A DNA stretch of 64,000 nucleotides, taken from positions 682,001 through 746,000 of the forward strand of contig JAJEKV010000216.1 of assembly GCA_021234155.1 (NCBI GenBank), written 5' to 3'. Positions 61,872-64,000 of this stretch are shown here, piece after piece; position 1 is the first letter of the stretch; each line of letters begins with the position of its first letter. The position numbers and the translations under genes are program-made. Under the pieces are notes generated by a model. The model ran no database searches and was not told the DNA's origin. It saw only the letters and a list, made by a program, of their open reading frames with translations. This DNA comes from Isoetes taiwanensis (taxonomy: Eukaryota > Streptophyta > Lycopodiopsida > Isoetales > Isoetaceae).

Positions 61872-64000
61872 GCGGCTATGACAGCTGACGATTTAAAATC
61901 GGCAGTCTTTGAACTGAAAAGAGGCAAATGCCCAGGTTTGGATGGTTTGCCAATTGAGTTCTTCCAGGAGTATTGGGAATGGCTGGAGCCAGATGTGTAT
62001 GATGCTTTCTGTGACTTTCGGCGGTCCACTGCTTTGGATAGAATTCTAAACACAGGTGCCATCTCACTCATCCCCAAGGTCAAGGATCCTCAGACTATTT
62101 CAGATTGGCGGCCCATCACCTTATTGTCATCCAGATATAAGATCTTCGCCAAGGCTTTTTCAGGCGGTAAAGGACATCTCGGGCAGAGTCCATCTCAATA
62201 ACTTGATCCAGGTTTTCTTCCAAAGCGGTGCATTTTGAATAATGTTGCTGCTTACGAGGGAGGAAATTTATTGGGCATGTAGGCAAAACCTTCCGGTTGT
62301 ATACCTTAAGCTTGATTTTGCAAAAGCTTATGACATTAATGTCATTTGGGAATTCATCGTCGTTGTATGCTAAGACTAAGGATTTGGGGAACAATTCACA
62401 TCGATATTATGAAGCCGCATATCTCGCCGCTTTCGATCGTCTCTGTTCCATGGTGAGCCGTCACATGCCTTTTCACTTTCGCCGTGGTATTCGCCGGGGA
62501 TGCCCTTTAGCACCATTGCTTTTCACAATTGTTGCAGAGGCTTTGTCCTTTTATTTACCATTGCAATGACGGAGGGACTTCTCCATGGTCTTGCAATGGA
62601 GGATGGCACACAAGAGGTTTGCAATCAATATGCATTTACCACGTTCCTCTTCCTAGTCGCTAATGATGAGAATCTTCTTTGCTGCCAAAATGCTTTTAGA
62701 CACGCACCTGGCTTGGGGTGTTCTTGTGGGGGTGGCAGAAGTGTACGGCTTTGTGGACATTGGATAATCCAGCTCCGGCATGTGTTCACGATTATCCATG
62801 GAAATTACTTGCGCATGGACAGGCCATCAAGTTGTTGGGGATTCCAGTTGGCATCCATGTTACTATGGGAGCTGCATGGGAGGAGATCATTAGGGGTTTG
62901 GAGAAGCACTTGTTCTGGTGGTCCACTGCTAAGTTGTCTCTTGCAGGTCGCATTACAGTGGCCAAGTCAGTCCTTAGTAGTACCCATGTTTATATGGCAT
63001 CCTTACTGCTAGCACCACAGATCAAAGTGCGTGAGCTCATTGCAATAGTTCAGAACTTTATTTGGGCAGATACTGAGGAAGGTGCTGTGGTTAAGGTGGC
63101 TTGGTCGAAGTGCATCCTTCCAAAATGGGCAGGTGGTCTGGGTATGATGGACTTCTTACTGCAGAGCAAAGTGCTTATTTCAAAGTTCATTTGGAGACTC
63201 CTGAATGGTGAGGATGACTCTCCTGGTTCACGCCTTCTTAGACAAGCTCTTGGTCACTGTATCCCTCTAGGCAAGAAGGCTGTCAAACCAGTCCTACCTT
63301 GGACTTTATTTCAGACTCTGCAGCCTTTTCCAAGCGCTTCTCCATTTTTGCGTGGCTTGTTGGCAGCATGGGAGGCAGTCAGGACATCTTTTCCGCCATG
63401 CCCCTCTATCCCGCCCTCTATTGAGACTCCATGGTGGTGGGCACCACCTGCCTCCGCACCCCTCAGCCCCTCCATTGGCAGCCTCAGTTCATCCCCTTAC
63501 ACAGAGACGATGGGTTCTTGCAGGTGGTGTCTCTATTCAAGCATGGTATGAGGAGGGTCGCCTACTGTCTTGGCCTGAATTTCAGGCAAAGTTCCTGCTC
63601 TCTCGTTGGGATGTATCTCTATGGGAGAAGGTCGCAGAAAATTTGCCTCTCATAGTGCAAGTTGGTGTTGCTGAAAGGGTGCCATGGGACTGTCATGAAA
63701 ATATTCACAAAGGCAAGCAATTTGTCGATCAAAAGTATATCGCCTTCTTTTAGCACCACAACCCTCCAGTTGCCAGATGGGTGGCACCTACATGTTCCAC
63801 AGCCCACTTTGTGTCGTACATGGCGATGGCTTTGGGATAGGTTGCTCCACCCTAAAGTCTCTCTTGTGGTGGCAGGTTATCCACGTGCTCAAGGGTTAAT
63901 GTCTTTCGACATCGCTATGATCCTCGATATATCTGCAGATGCCCGCTCCGCCTTCTGACGTTGAGACTCTTGAGCATTGTCTCTTTGATTGTCCCGAGGT
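61872..64000 (+). pseudogene. LINE ORF2 (reverse transcriptase), 5'-truncated and frameshifted, runs off right edge
   Basis: ORF2 normally carries an endonuclease and a reverse transcriptase for target-primed integration. Here the endonuclease is absent. The remnant starts TADDLKSAVFELKRGKCPGL (about 61,880), then LIPKVKD and DWRPITLLS (RT N-terminal motifs), YLKLDFAKAYD (62,302-62,334), GIRRGCPLAPLLFTIVAEAL (about 62,487-62,546), and a decayed YADD region (about 62,630) without the catalytic Asp pair. From 62,718 a long frame holds the thumb/linker: IKLLGIPVG, LSLAGRITVAKSVLSS, NFIWADTEE, WAGGLGMMDF. The zf-RVT region (DVETLEHCLFDCPE) lies at the edge. At least four frameshifts are needed to join these, so it is inactive. 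Confidence 0.88.

Overview
This is a piece of a plant nuclear genome. The evidence is an intron-split eukaryotic cytosolic glutamyl-tRNA synthetase, plant-style LINE reverse transcriptase remnants, and long AT-rich, repeat-filled spacers with no bacterial-type operons. The repeat load suggests a large genome, possibly a seed-free plant such as a fern or lycophyte, but the sequence alone does not settle the taxon.

Left part (1-12,150). The first 767 bases are the N-terminal part of a LINE ORF1 on the minus strand, running off the window edge, with short tandem repeats upstream. Non-coding DNA with small duplications and one MITE-like inverted-repeat element (4,191-4,532) follows. The one clear host gene is glutamyl-tRNA synthetase at 6,345-9,313 (minus). 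I rebuilt it as six exons encoding about 716 residues. It is complete except for three single-base deletions, all in exon 5.

Middle (12,150-53,450). This is the striking part. A 2.2-kb segment (copy 1, 12,173-14,366) is duplicated at 15,396. In the second copy it is interrupted by a satellite with a period near 430 bp. I counted about 66 units in three arrays (17,143-20,884; 24,151-29,377; 30,736-50,124). The arrays are separated or bounded by three copies of a second module (A about 20.9-24.15 kb, B 29.4-30.7 kb, C 50.1-53.3 kb). Each satellite unit carries, on the minus strand, a tRNA-gene-like core with an A-box-like motif and an exact B-box (GGTTCGAATCC). Modules A and C carry a diverged relative of that core in the opposite orientation. 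The array therefore looks like a satellite that grew from a tRNA-related (SINE-like) sequence. Copy 1 preserves the uninterrupted, empty site. A dimeric higher-order repeat of about 962 bp lies at 45.3-48.2 kb. Differences between copies are concentrated at CAG/CTG and CG sites and are often small indels, so much of the apparent divergence may be sequencing or polishing error at methylated cytosines.

Right part (53,450-64,000). An inverted, decayed half-unit caps the array and is followed by an inverted-repeat arm that pairs with module C. Beyond it lie a decayed reverse-transcriptase fragment (about 57.5 kb), a broken minus-strand coding region of unknown family (58.4-61.2 kb), and a 5'-truncated, frameshifted LINE ORF2 running off the right edge (61.9-64.0 kb).

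Apart from the synthetase, nearly everything here is mobile or satellite DNA. Most other short open frames are by-products of the repeats.
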